A stretch of DNA of 8,539 nucleotides from Gemmatimonadaceae bacterium (GTDB taxonomy: Bacteria > Gemmatimonadota > Gemmatimonadetes > Gemmatimonadales > Gemmatimonadaceae). A program made the position numbers and the translations under genes. Below the pieces are notes generated by a model. The model saw nothing but the letters and a program-made list of their open reading frames with translations, made no database searches and was not told the DNA's origin. Below are positions 1-5,586 of this stretch, in pieces. The stretch is taken from contig JADGGM010000093.1 of NCBI GenBank assembly GCA_019689955.1, positions 1 through 8,539 of the forward strand. The letters are read 5' to 3'. Numbering within the stretch: the first letter of the stretch is position 1; the number at the start of each line of letters is the position of its first letter.

Positions 1-1
1 T

Positions 2-1258
2 TTTAATGTTAGGTCGTCGAGCGAGATCTACACCGACCAGCACCCCACGGTGCAGAACCTCATCGCCTCCGTGCAGGTGATGCGGACGCAGACCATCCCG
101 CAGATCCTCCGCGGTCTCGTGCAGCAGCTCCGCGCGCAGGAGGCCGATCTCAACCGCCAGCTCCACAGCGCCACCGCGGAGCTCAAGGCGATCCCGCCGC
201 GGACGATCGAGCTCATGCGCCTCCAGCGCGACGTGGCGACGAAGGCGAACCTGTACACGATGCTCCAGAGCCGCTACGGCGAAGCGCGCCTCGCCGAAGC
301 GAGCGCGATCCCCGATGTCAGCATCCTCGACACCGCGGTCGCGCCGCTCACCATGACGAAGAACGTGGCGCCGAACATCATCATCCTCGCGATCCTGGCG
401 AGCCTGGGCGGCGCCGTGGGGCTGGCGCTCCTGCTCGACCACACGGACACGCGGTTCCGCTACCCGGAGCAGGCGACGCAGGAGCTCGGCCTGACGATCC
501 TCGGCGCGGTGCCGACGATCAAGCGCACGCGCGGTGGGGACCCCGATCCGGAGGAAGCGGCGCAGGTCATCGAGGCGTTCCGTACGATTCGGATGGGCGT
601 CACCAACTCGTGCGCCGCCTCGGGGCCGATCGTGCTGACGGTGTCGAGCCCCGGCGCGGGGGATGGGAAGTCGCTCGTGTCGTCCAACCTCGCGCTCTCG
701 TTCGCCGAGGCGGGGTACCGCACCGTGCTCGTGGACGGCGACACGCGGCGCGGGCAACTGCACGCGATGTTTGGCGCGAACCGGCGGCCGGGGCTGCTCG
801 ACTATCTGGGTGGCGACGCGCCGCTGGAGTCGATCCTGCGCACGTCGACGCACGAGAAGCTCACGGTCATCCCGTGCGGCACGCGGCGGCACCGGGGCCC
901 CGAGCTACTGCACTCGCAGGCGATGCTCCAGCTCATGGCCGAGCTGCGCGCGCGGTTCGACGTGGTGCTGGTGGACAGCCCGCCGCTCGGTGCCGGTGTC
1001 GATCCCTTCGTGCTCGGCGCGGCGACGGGGAACATCCTCGTCGTGCTGCGCACCGGCGCGACGGATCGGAAGATGGCCGAGGCGAAGCTCGCGCTGTTGG
1101 AGCGGCTCCCGATCCGCGTGCTCGGTGCCGTGCTGAACGACATTCGCGCGCAGGGCGTGTATCGCTACTACACGTACCTCTACGGCTACACGACGAGCGA
1201 GGATGACGAACTGCCGCGGCTGGCGCCGCGCGTGGGGGAGCTTACAGCGCAGATTTGA
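2..1258 (+). CDS. wzc: Wzc/GumC-like polysaccharide co-polymerase with BY-kinase domain (5' partial)
   Basis: This is an inner-membrane protein that controls polysaccharide chain length and export and carries a cytoplasmic bacterial tyrosine kinase. The frame is open to the window edge, so the true start and the first membrane helix are missing; 418 residues remain. The YTDQHP stretch (10-15) is typical of the periplasmic coiled-coil arm. A second hydrophobic helix lies near 124-145. The kinase part shows an EX2RX2R oligomerisation motif (E191, R194, R197), Walker A GAGDGKS (218-224, K223), Walker A' with D245 and D247, and Walker B VVLVDSPP with D325. A Tyr-rich stretch, YRYYTYLYGY (387-396), precedes a 22-residue tail and matches the autophosphorylated tyrosine cluster of BY-kinases. 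The gene ends in a 17-bp tail-to-tail overlap with the next gene on the other strand. The first four codons visible (TTT AAT GTT AGG) are unusually A+T-rich for this gene, possibly an edge effect. The symbol is used in the family sense. The family call is firm; kinase activity is inferred. Confidence 0.93.
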   Translation, partial: FNVRSSSEIYTDQHPTVQNLIASVQVMRTQTIPQILRGLVQQLRAQEADLNRQLHSATAELKAIPPRTIELMRLQRDVATKANLYTMLQSRYGEARLAEASAIPDVSILDTAVAPLTMTKNVAPNIIILAILASLGGAVGLALLLDHTDTRFRYPEQATQELGLTILGAVPTIKRTRGGDPDPEEAAQVIEAFRTIRMGVTNSCAASGPIVLTVSSPGAGDGKSLVSSNLALSFAEAGYRTVLVDGDTRRGQLHAMFGANRRPGLLDYLGGDAPLESILRTSTHEKLTVIPCGTRRHRGPELLHSQAMLQLMAELRARFDVVLVDSPPLGAGVDPFVLGAATGNILVVLRTGATDRKMAEAKLALLERLPIRVLGAVLNDIRAQGVYRYYTYLYGYTTSEDDELPRLAPRVGELTAQI

Positions 1259-2225
1259 TCGGGACGTCCTCGAACGCCTGGATCGCCGCGCCGCGGTGAT
1301 CGGTGCGGAGGTAACGGAGGGCGGTGGTGGCGCGGAGGAGCATCTCCACGGCATCCACCGCCGACTCCGAGAAATCCGGGACCGCGCAATAGCCGGCCCG
1401 GATTTTTATTTTGTGCTCCGCATCACCAATCGAGACCGGCTCGGCGTCCATCATCGCCTGGATGCGCTCCATCATGCGGACTGCGCCTTCGCTACCGGTC
1501 GCGGGCGCGATGATTGCAAAGTCGGTTGGACCGAGGCGCCCGATGGCGTCGGAGACGCGGCCGCCGCGCCGGACCAGGGAGCCAAGGTACTCGACGATGC
1601 GCTCCGTGTGACCGTTGAGCGGCCGTTCCTCGAGGTCGGGGGTCTCCGCGACGGGCGAGAAGGCGACGCAGGCGATGGGAGCATGCAGACGTTGAGCTTC
1701 AGCCGAGATCTCGCGCGCGCGGCGGACGAGTCCGCGCATGTTGTACAGCCCCGTGACGGGGTCGAGCAGACTCTCGGCGCGCAGCCGGTCCGCCTCCCGT
1801 TTGCTGCGCATGAAGGCGTCCAACTTCAGCAAGAGCACTTCCCCATCCAGCGGCTGGCTCGCGAGCTCCCAGGCCCCGGCCTGATGCGCAGCCAGGCGCT
1901 GCTCGCGTTCGGCCACGCCGGCGGTGGTGATGATCACCGGGGTGGTGGGGTTGAAGTGGGGATCGTCGTAGAGCGCGCGACAGACGTCGATCCCGCTCAT
2001 GTCCGGCAGCCGTGCGTCCACGATCACCAGGTCCGGCTGGGCCGTGCGGGCGAGGTCGAGGACCTGCTTTCCCGTGTACGCACGGAGCACGGCGTACCCA
2101 TTCGGGCCGAGAATGCTCTCGAGGGACCGCGCCGACCACTCCTGGTCGTTGGCGAGGAGAACCAGCGGTGGACGGGACAGCTTTTCTGTTTCGGACATAC
2201 GTTCCCAGGAATGGGCAGCGCTCAT
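1242..2225 (-). CDS. Receiver domain fused to degenerate GGDEF domain, probable non-catalytic c-di-GMP-responsive regulator
   Basis: A 327-residue cytoplasmic two-domain protein. The receiver domain (about 20-138) has the phospho-acceptor D70 in LVIVDARLPDMSG and a Thr pair at 100-101. The usual acidic pair is N26-D27, and the conserved Lys is replaced by Q124 (SQP instead of KP). The GGDEF domain (about 150-325) begins with DPVTGLYN, but its signature is GPTDF (232-236). The strand that should carry the metal-binding Asp reads VAFSPV, so cyclase activity is very unlikely. An RVSD motif (223-226) lies five residues before the signature, exactly where the inhibitory c-di-GMP site (RxxD) sits in PleD-like enzymes. 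There is no output domain beyond these two. It lies between wzc-like and wza-like genes on the opposite strand, so a role in controlling polysaccharide export is a fair inference. Met10 (2198) is an alternative start close to the receiver domain; neither start has a clear Shine-Dalgarno. Confidence 0.9.
   Translation of the reverse strand: MSAAHSWERMSETEKLSRPPLVLLANDQEWSARSLESILGPNGYAVLRAYTGKQVLDLARTAQPDLVIVDARLPDMSGIDVCRALYDDPHFNPTTPVIITTAGVAEREQRLAAHQAGAWELASQPLDGEVLLLKLDAFMRSKREADRLRAESLLDPVTGLYNMRGLVRRAREISAEAQRLHAPIACVAFSPVAETPDLEERPLNGHTERIVEYLGSLVRRGGRVSDAIGRLGPTDFAIIAPATGSEGAVRMMERIQAMMDAEPVSIGDAEHKIKIRAGYCAVPDFSESAVDAVEMLLRATTALRYLRTDHRGAAIQAFEDVPIKSAL
1372..1412 (+). terminator. Intrinsic terminator for the wzc-like transcript, antisense inside the GGDEF gene
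   Basis: A perfect 9-bp inverted repeat, AAATCCGGG (1372-1380) and CCCGGATTT (1397-1405), encloses a 16-nt loop that can add about three more pairs. The second arm runs into a T-rich tract, TTTTTATTTT, at 1403-1412. Only the + direction has the T-tract; on the − strand the stem is followed by TCTCGG. It lies about 115 nt past the wzc-like stop codon and falls inside the coding sequence of the opposing gene, where it accounts for an unusually A+T-rich patch encoding HKIKIR. The structure is seen directly; its function is inferred. Confidence 0.7.
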
Positions 2226-2260
2226 GCCCAGTCGAGTAAGAACCAGCCGCGGACGCTCAG

Positions 2261-2302
2261 AAGTGGAGTGAAGTGCTCCGCTTAATCATGCATGACTCAT
2301 GC
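2261..2302. promoter_or_regulatory. Cluster of dyad symmetries upstream of the receiver/GGDEF gene
   Basis: Three dyads are packed together. AAGTGGAG (2261-2268) faces CTCCGCTT (2276-2283) with one mismatch across a 7-nt spacer. TCATGCATGA (2286-2295) is a perfect palindrome. GCATGA-C-TCATGC (2290-2302) is a perfect inverted repeat overlapping it. The cluster begins 36 bp upstream of the regulator start at 2225. The symmetry is seen directly; a repressor or activator binding role is a guess. Confidence 0.3.
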
Positions 2303-2649
2303 GGGCTGGCGTCACAGCACGCAAGTCATTTGGCACGAAACAGTTGTGATCAAACTTGGACTGAACCAACCGCCATTCATGACGCGTCGACGCCACAGGA
2401 GCGATGGGCGAGCGAGACGCGTCCGGCGGGGGTGCGGCGGAGGGGCTGCTGTAACGCACAAATCTCGGGGAGCCGATGGGATGGCGCAATGGTGCGGTCT
2501 GGCGCAGTAACCGACTTGACTGACCAGGCGTGCACATGTGGGACGCTGTCGTGTGTTGTGTTGTGACGTCGCCACAGAGCGCACGGGCCCGCAGGCGGGG
2601 CGATCCCGTTGGTGCCAGAGGAACAACTTACGTGGCAATCACTTTCACG

Positions 2650-2665
2650 GATCCGAGCACGGATC
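2650..2665 (+). repeat. Small hairpin in the leader of the Wza-like gene
   Basis: GATCCG (2650-2655) and CGGATC (2660-2665) form a perfect 6-bp stem with a 4-nt loop, 38 nt before the chosen Wza-like start. The same bases also form an 8-bp direct repeat, CACGGATC, at 2646-2653 and 2658-2665. It could fold in the 5' leader of the mRNA, but nothing shows that it regulates. Confidence 0.3.
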
Positions 2666-2703
2666 GAGGGCTAGCACAAGTGGTGCATGACGCCCGGCTC
2701 ACT

Positions 2704-3537
2704 ATGCCATTGACCCAGATGCAGCCATCGCCCCGCCGGCGGCCGTCCGGCGGGATCGCGCGTGCCGGGTGGTTGGTCGCCTGTGCGATCGCCCTTGCAG
2801 CGCCGGCGTCCGCGACGCGCGCACAGATGCCGGCGGCGGGATTCGACTCCAGCCGGAGCGGCCCCACGCGGGAGCAGCTCCAGGCGCTCGCCGCGCAGGT
2901 GGAGCAGGAGGCCCGGACCGCGAACAGCTCCGAGCTGCGCGCGGAGAAGCAGCGGCAGGCGGCCGCGATTCAGGCGCGGCTCCGGGACGGCGACTTCCAG
3001 GTCGGCGACCGGATCGCCCTGACGGTGGCCGGGGACTCGGCGCTGAACGATACGGTGGTCGTCCGAGCCGGACGGACGATCCAGATCAGCAACCTGCCGG
3101 CGATCTCCCTGCAGGGTGTGCTGCACTCCGAGCTCGAGGGGTACCTGACGAAGGAGCTCGCGCGCTACCTCAAGAACCCCAAGGTCACCGCGACGGCGCT
3201 CGTCCAGATCGCGATCCTGGGGCCGGTGGGGCACCCCGGGTTCTTTTCGCTCCCGAGCGACATGACGCTCACTGACGCGATCATGCTCGCCGGCGGCCCC
3301 ACGCAGGGTGGCGATGTCAACAAGACCGTCGTGCGCCGGGACAATCAGGTGATCCAATCTGAGAAAGTTGTGCGCCAGGCCTTCGCTTCCGGCACGACGC
3401 TTGATCAACTCAACCTCCGTGCCGGGGACCAGATCGTGATCGGGGAGAAGGGGCATCACGACTGGCTCCGCGCACTGCAGATCGGCAGCCTCGCTGCCGG
3501 AGTGTTCGTGAGCATCTACGCCATCACGCACCGCTAA
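2704..3537 (+). CDS. wza: Wza-like polysaccharide export (OPX) protein, short single-SLBB form
   Basis: A 277-residue secreted protein predicted to work with the Wzc-like protein to export polysaccharide across the envelope. Residues 11-20 are basic and 22-35 hydrophobic, with likely signal peptidase cleavage after TRA (38-40). A helical, Glu/Gln-rich segment (55-92) leads into a polysaccharide-export domain (about 93-165, GDFQVGDRIALTV) and one SLBB-like domain (about 166-250). The C-terminus (about 255-274) is a clearly hydrophobic helix. A LVAC string at 24-27 looks like a lipobox, but it sits too early in the hydrophobic core to be convincing. At 277 residues it is well short of E. coli Wza, which has more SLBB-type repeats. 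Start choice: third-position G+C rises from about here. ATG 2719 is equally possible, and GTG 2632 has a better ribosome binding site but non-coding-like codons. The sugar transferase follows after 8 nt, so the two are probably co-transcribed. Confidence 0.88.
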   Translation: MPLTQMQPSPRRRPSGGIARAGWLVACAIALAAPASATRAQMPAAGFDSSRSGPTREQLQALAAQVEQEARTANSSELRAEKQRQAAAIQARLRDGDFQVGDRIALTVAGDSALNDTVVVRAGRTIQISNLPAISLQGVLHSELEGYLTKELARYLKNPKVTATALVQIAILGPVGHPGFFSLPSDMTLTDAIMLAGGPTQGGDVNKTVVRRDNQVIQSEKVVRQAFASGTTLDQLNLRAGDQIVIGEKGHHDWLRALQIGSLAAGVFVSIYAITHR

Positions 3538-3545
3538 GAATCGAT

Positions 3546-4403
3546 ATGCTCTGGGAAGACGTTGGAGATGTGTGGAGCTCGCAGGTGGTAGGGCTACCAA
3601 CGCCGGAACGCCGCAAGGTGCATCACACGTCGACCGAGCGGGCGCGTCGTGCGCCCGCGTACGGCTCGGCGAGTGGCGGGGAGGCCGCGCGCGCGATCGA
3701 GCTGGTCCGCGACGATGACCGCCGCGTGGCCGCGCTCCCGATCGAGATCCAGCCGCGCTCGCGCTCCGAGATCCTCAACCGGGCCGTCAACATCCTGATC
3801 GCCGTGATCGCGCTGGTCGTGCTCTCGCCGGTGATCGTGCTCGTGGCGCTGGCGATCCGGCTCACGTCGCGTGGGCCGGTGGTGTACTCGCAGACGCGCG
3901 TGGGGCTCGACCGTCGCCGCGGGCGGATCGACGCGCTCTACGACCGGCGCAAGCAGGACATCGGCGGGCGGATCTTCACGATCTACAAGTTCCGCTCGAT
4001 GTACGTGGACGCGGAGCGCGAGAGCGGCGCGGTGTGGGCGACGAAGCACGACCCGCGCGTCACGCCGGTGGGGCGCTTCCTGCGCCGGACGCGGCTCGAC
4101 GAGCTGCCGCAGTTGGTGAACGTGATCAAGGGGGACATGAACATCGTCGGTCCCCGCCCCGAGCGTCCGAGCATCTTCGCGCGGCTCCGGGAGGACATCA
4201 CGGAGTACCCCCTTCGCCAGCGCGCGCGTCCGGGGATCACGGGGTGGGCGCAGATCAACCACACCTACGACGCCTCGATCGACGACGTCCGCACCAAGGT
4301 GCGTTACGATCTCGAGTACCTCCAGCGCCAGTGTCTGGCGGAGGACCTCAAAATCATGGTGAAGACGGTCCCCGTGATGCTGTTCAAGAAGGGCGGGTGG
4401 TGA
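3546..4403 (+). CDS. Initiating sugar-phosphate transferase (monotopic phosphoglycosyl transferase)
   Basis: Predicted to move a sugar 1-phosphate from a nucleotide sugar to undecaprenyl phosphate, the first step of repeat-unit assembly, at the cytoplasmic face of the inner membrane. It has 285 residues. A hydrophilic N-terminal extension (1-75) is followed by a hydrophobic helix (about 80-106) containing the SP break typical of the re-entrant helix in this family. Then come [11 protein letters not shown] (111-121), FTIYKFRSM (144-152), the catalytic Asp-Glu pair D185-E186 in [18 protein letters not shown] (196-206) and [11 protein letters not shown] (228-238). There are no extra N-terminal membrane helices, so it is the short PglC-like core rather than the long WbaP form. 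About 20 charged residues (122-142) are inserted between QTRVGL and FTIYKFRSM. The first 25 codons are less G+C-biased, so the real start may be later, for example GTG 3585 or 3618. The sugar cannot be told from sequence. Confidence 0.93.
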   Translation: MLWEDVGDVWSSQVVGLPTPERRKVHHTSTERARRAPAYGSASGGEAARAIELVRDDDRRVAALPIEIQPRSRSEILNRAVNILIAVIALVVLSPVIVLVALAIRLTSRGPVVYSQTRVGLDRRRGRIDALYDRRKQDIGGRIFTIYKFRSMYVDAERESGAVWATKHDPRVTPVGRFLRRTRLDELPQLVNVIKGDMNIVGPRPERPSIFARLREDITEYPLRQRARPGITGWAQINHTYDASIDDVRTKVRYDLEYLQRQCLAEDLKIMVKTVPVMLFKKGGW

Positions 4404-4408
4404 GCCGA

Positions 4409-4449
4409 ACGCCCCCGCGTTAGAGCGGGCGTCGTGTGGGCTCCCACAC
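4409..4449. terminator. Two adjacent hairpins between convergent genes
   Basis: ACGCCC (4409-4414) pairs with GGGCGT (4427-4432) around a 12-nt loop. Immediately after it, GTGTGGG (4434-4440) pairs perfectly with CCCACAC (4443-4449). They begin 6 nt past the sugar transferase stop and overlap the stop and last codons of the opposing GT2 gene. No T-tract follows on either strand, so these would be weak or bidirectional terminators or mRNA 3'-end stabilisers. The structures are seen; their function is inferred. Confidence 0.45.
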
Positions 4450-5586
4450 CACCGCCCGCTCCCCCCGCAGGACCTTGAGCCACGCCAGCATCCCCGCGAC
4501 GTTCGACGCGACGATGAAGCCCGGGAGCGCGAAGAGCGCGGGGACGCGTCGCCCGGCAGGCCACCGCATCCCCACGACCCCCAGCGCGAGCGCGACGAGC
4601 GCCGCGGCGAGGAGGAGCGCCGCCAGCGGCACGCGCGCCGCGAGGAGCACGAGCCCGAGCGCCGCCGCGGGGAGGAGGAGGTAGAACAACCAGCGGCACA
4701 GCTTGTGGCTCACGAGCATGAGCGCGAAGCCGCCGTAGCGGAACGGGTTCATCAGGTGGCGCTTGTACCAGAGCGTATGGATCCCGCCCACCATCGTGCG
4801 GATCTTCCGGCGATACTCGACCTGCAAGGAGCTCGTGCGCGGTACCACGGCCGTCGCGGCGTCCACCGACACCGCGCGGTAGCCGTGCTCGCGCGCGATC
4901 AACACGCCCGCGAAGTCGCGGACCAGCGCCGGCGGGAGCTGCGTGTCGTGGAACTGCTTCCGGATCGCGTAGAAGCAGCCGCTCGCGCCGACGATGGAGC
5001 CCAGGCGCGTCTCCATGGCGCGCACCCACATCTCGTACCCGACGTAGCGCGACTCCCCCGCGTTCGCCTCCGCGCGCTCGTCCCCCACGCTCACGTCGCG
5101 CCCCGAGGCCACCCCCACGGTGGGGTCCTGGAAGACGCGCAGCAGGGGCTTGAGCGAGTGGCGTTGGATGCGGATCGAGGCATCGGTGTTCACCAGGATG
5201 TCACCGCGGCAGACGGCGGCGACGGCGTTCTCTGCGGCGCTCTTCCCGCTGCGCTGCGGCATGCGCAGCAGCTCCACCCCGCGCGCGGCGTAGCTGGCGA
5301 CGATGGCGTCGGTCCGGTCGGTGGATGCGTCGGAGACGACCACGATCTGGCGTCGCTCCGCGGGGTAGTCGATCGCGAGGAGCGCGTCGAGCGTGGCGGC
5401 GATGACGCGCTCCTCGTTGTACGCGGGGATGATGATGGTGATCGAGGGCCACTCCGGCGGATCGGGCCACTCGCGCGGGCGCGGGCGGAACGAAGCAGCG
5501 ATCCAGAGCGCCGCCGGATAGATCGCGTACGCGTAGACGAAGCAGGCGACCGGTGCGGCGATGAGGATGAGCGCCAGAGTGATCAT
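4420..5586 (-). CDS. Membrane glycosyltransferase family 2
   Basis: A 388-residue inverting glycosyltransferase, probably adding a sugar to the lipid-linked repeat unit. It has an N-terminal hydrophobic segment (2-32), then a GT-A fold: SITIIIPAYNEE (48-59), IVVVSDASTDRT (81-92), RSGKSAAEN (112-120), and the metal/nucleotide Asp in LVNTDAS (D135). GASGCFYAIRK (200-210), D224 and the RKIRT motif (260-264, the QxxRW-equivalent position) follow. Two or three hydrophobic helices (about 296-318, 320-340, 350-370) complete a processive-like topology. The ATG overlaps the stop of the upstream GT4 gene as ATGA and lacks its own Shine-Dalgarno, so translational coupling is likely. The reading frame stays open far upstream through the GT4 gene, to about 6495. 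That is a GC-driven shadow, but it matters for the C8 run discussed separately. Donor and acceptor are not predictable. Confidence 0.93.
   Translation of the reverse strand: MITLALILIAAPVACFVYAYAIYPAALWIAASFRPRPREWPDPPEWPSITIIIPAYNEERVIAATLDALLAIDYPAERRQIVVVSDASTDRTDAIVASYAARGVELLRMPQRSGKSAAENAVAAVCRGDILVNTDASIRIQRHSLKPLLRVFQDPTVGVASGRDVSVGDERAEANAGESRYVGYEMWVRAMETRLGSIVGASGCFYAIRKQFHDTQLPPALVRDFAGVLIAREHGYRAVSVDAATAVVPRTSSLQVEYRRKIRTMVGGIHTLWYKRHLMNPFRYGGFALMLVSHKLCRWLFYLLLPAAALGLVLLAARVPLAALLLAAALVALALGVVGMRWPAGRRVPALFALPGFIVASNVAGMLAWLKVLRGERAVVWEPTRRPL

Larger units (their letters stand above)
2226..2703. other. Non-coding region between divergent regulator and export genes
   Basis: About 480 bases separate the divergent regulator (−) and Wza-like (+) starts. 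Third-position G+C bias is weak in every frame, so I see no credible gene even though frames stay open. It should hold promoters for both directions, but I could not find a convincing −35/−10 pair. A TTGACT at 2516-2521 has no good −10 partner. Other small structures are a set of dyads at 2261-2302, near-copies of TGGCGCA at 2482, 2490 and 2500, a GTGTT repeat at 2553-2562 and a hairpin at 2650-2665. An AGAGGA (2617-2622) nine bases before a GTG at 2632 resembles a ribosome binding site in frame with the Wza-like gene, but the codons that follow do not look coding. Confidence 0.6.

Noticed and set aside
1203..2285. A 360-residue + frame antisense to the receiver/GGDEF gene
   Set aside because: It has no recognisable domain and shadow-type composition, and the − strand frame has clear receiver and GGDEF features.
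2331..2347. TGGCACG followed by TTGT, resembling a sigma-54 promoter
   Set aside because: The spacing between the two elements is two bases too long, the final GC is missing, and sigma-54 spacing is strict.
2381..2423. Two copies of the palindrome GACGCGTC 35 bp apart
   Set aside because: The same 8-mer also occurs inside the GT2 coding sequence (4543-4550), so it is probably background in G+C-rich DNA.
2440..2510. Possible c-di-GMP (GEMM) riboswitch in the long intergenic region
   Set aside because: Only loose resemblance to the GGAUGG-type end was seen. The conserved core and paired stems could not be found on either strand.
2632..2703. GTG start at 2632 for the Wza-like gene, with AGAGGA upstream
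   Set aside because: The codons up to 2704 lack the strong third-position G+C of real genes and would put an over-long head before the signal peptide. Kept only as an alternative.
2773..2784. Lipobox-like LVAC in the Wza-like signal peptide
   Set aside because: The Cys lies at the start of the hydrophobic core, only about seven residues after the last Arg, while a standard cleavage site (TRA) follows at the right distance.
2671..3600. A 309-residue − frame antisense to the Wza-like gene
   Set aside because: Composition is that of a shadow frame and the + frame carries the export and SLBB motifs.
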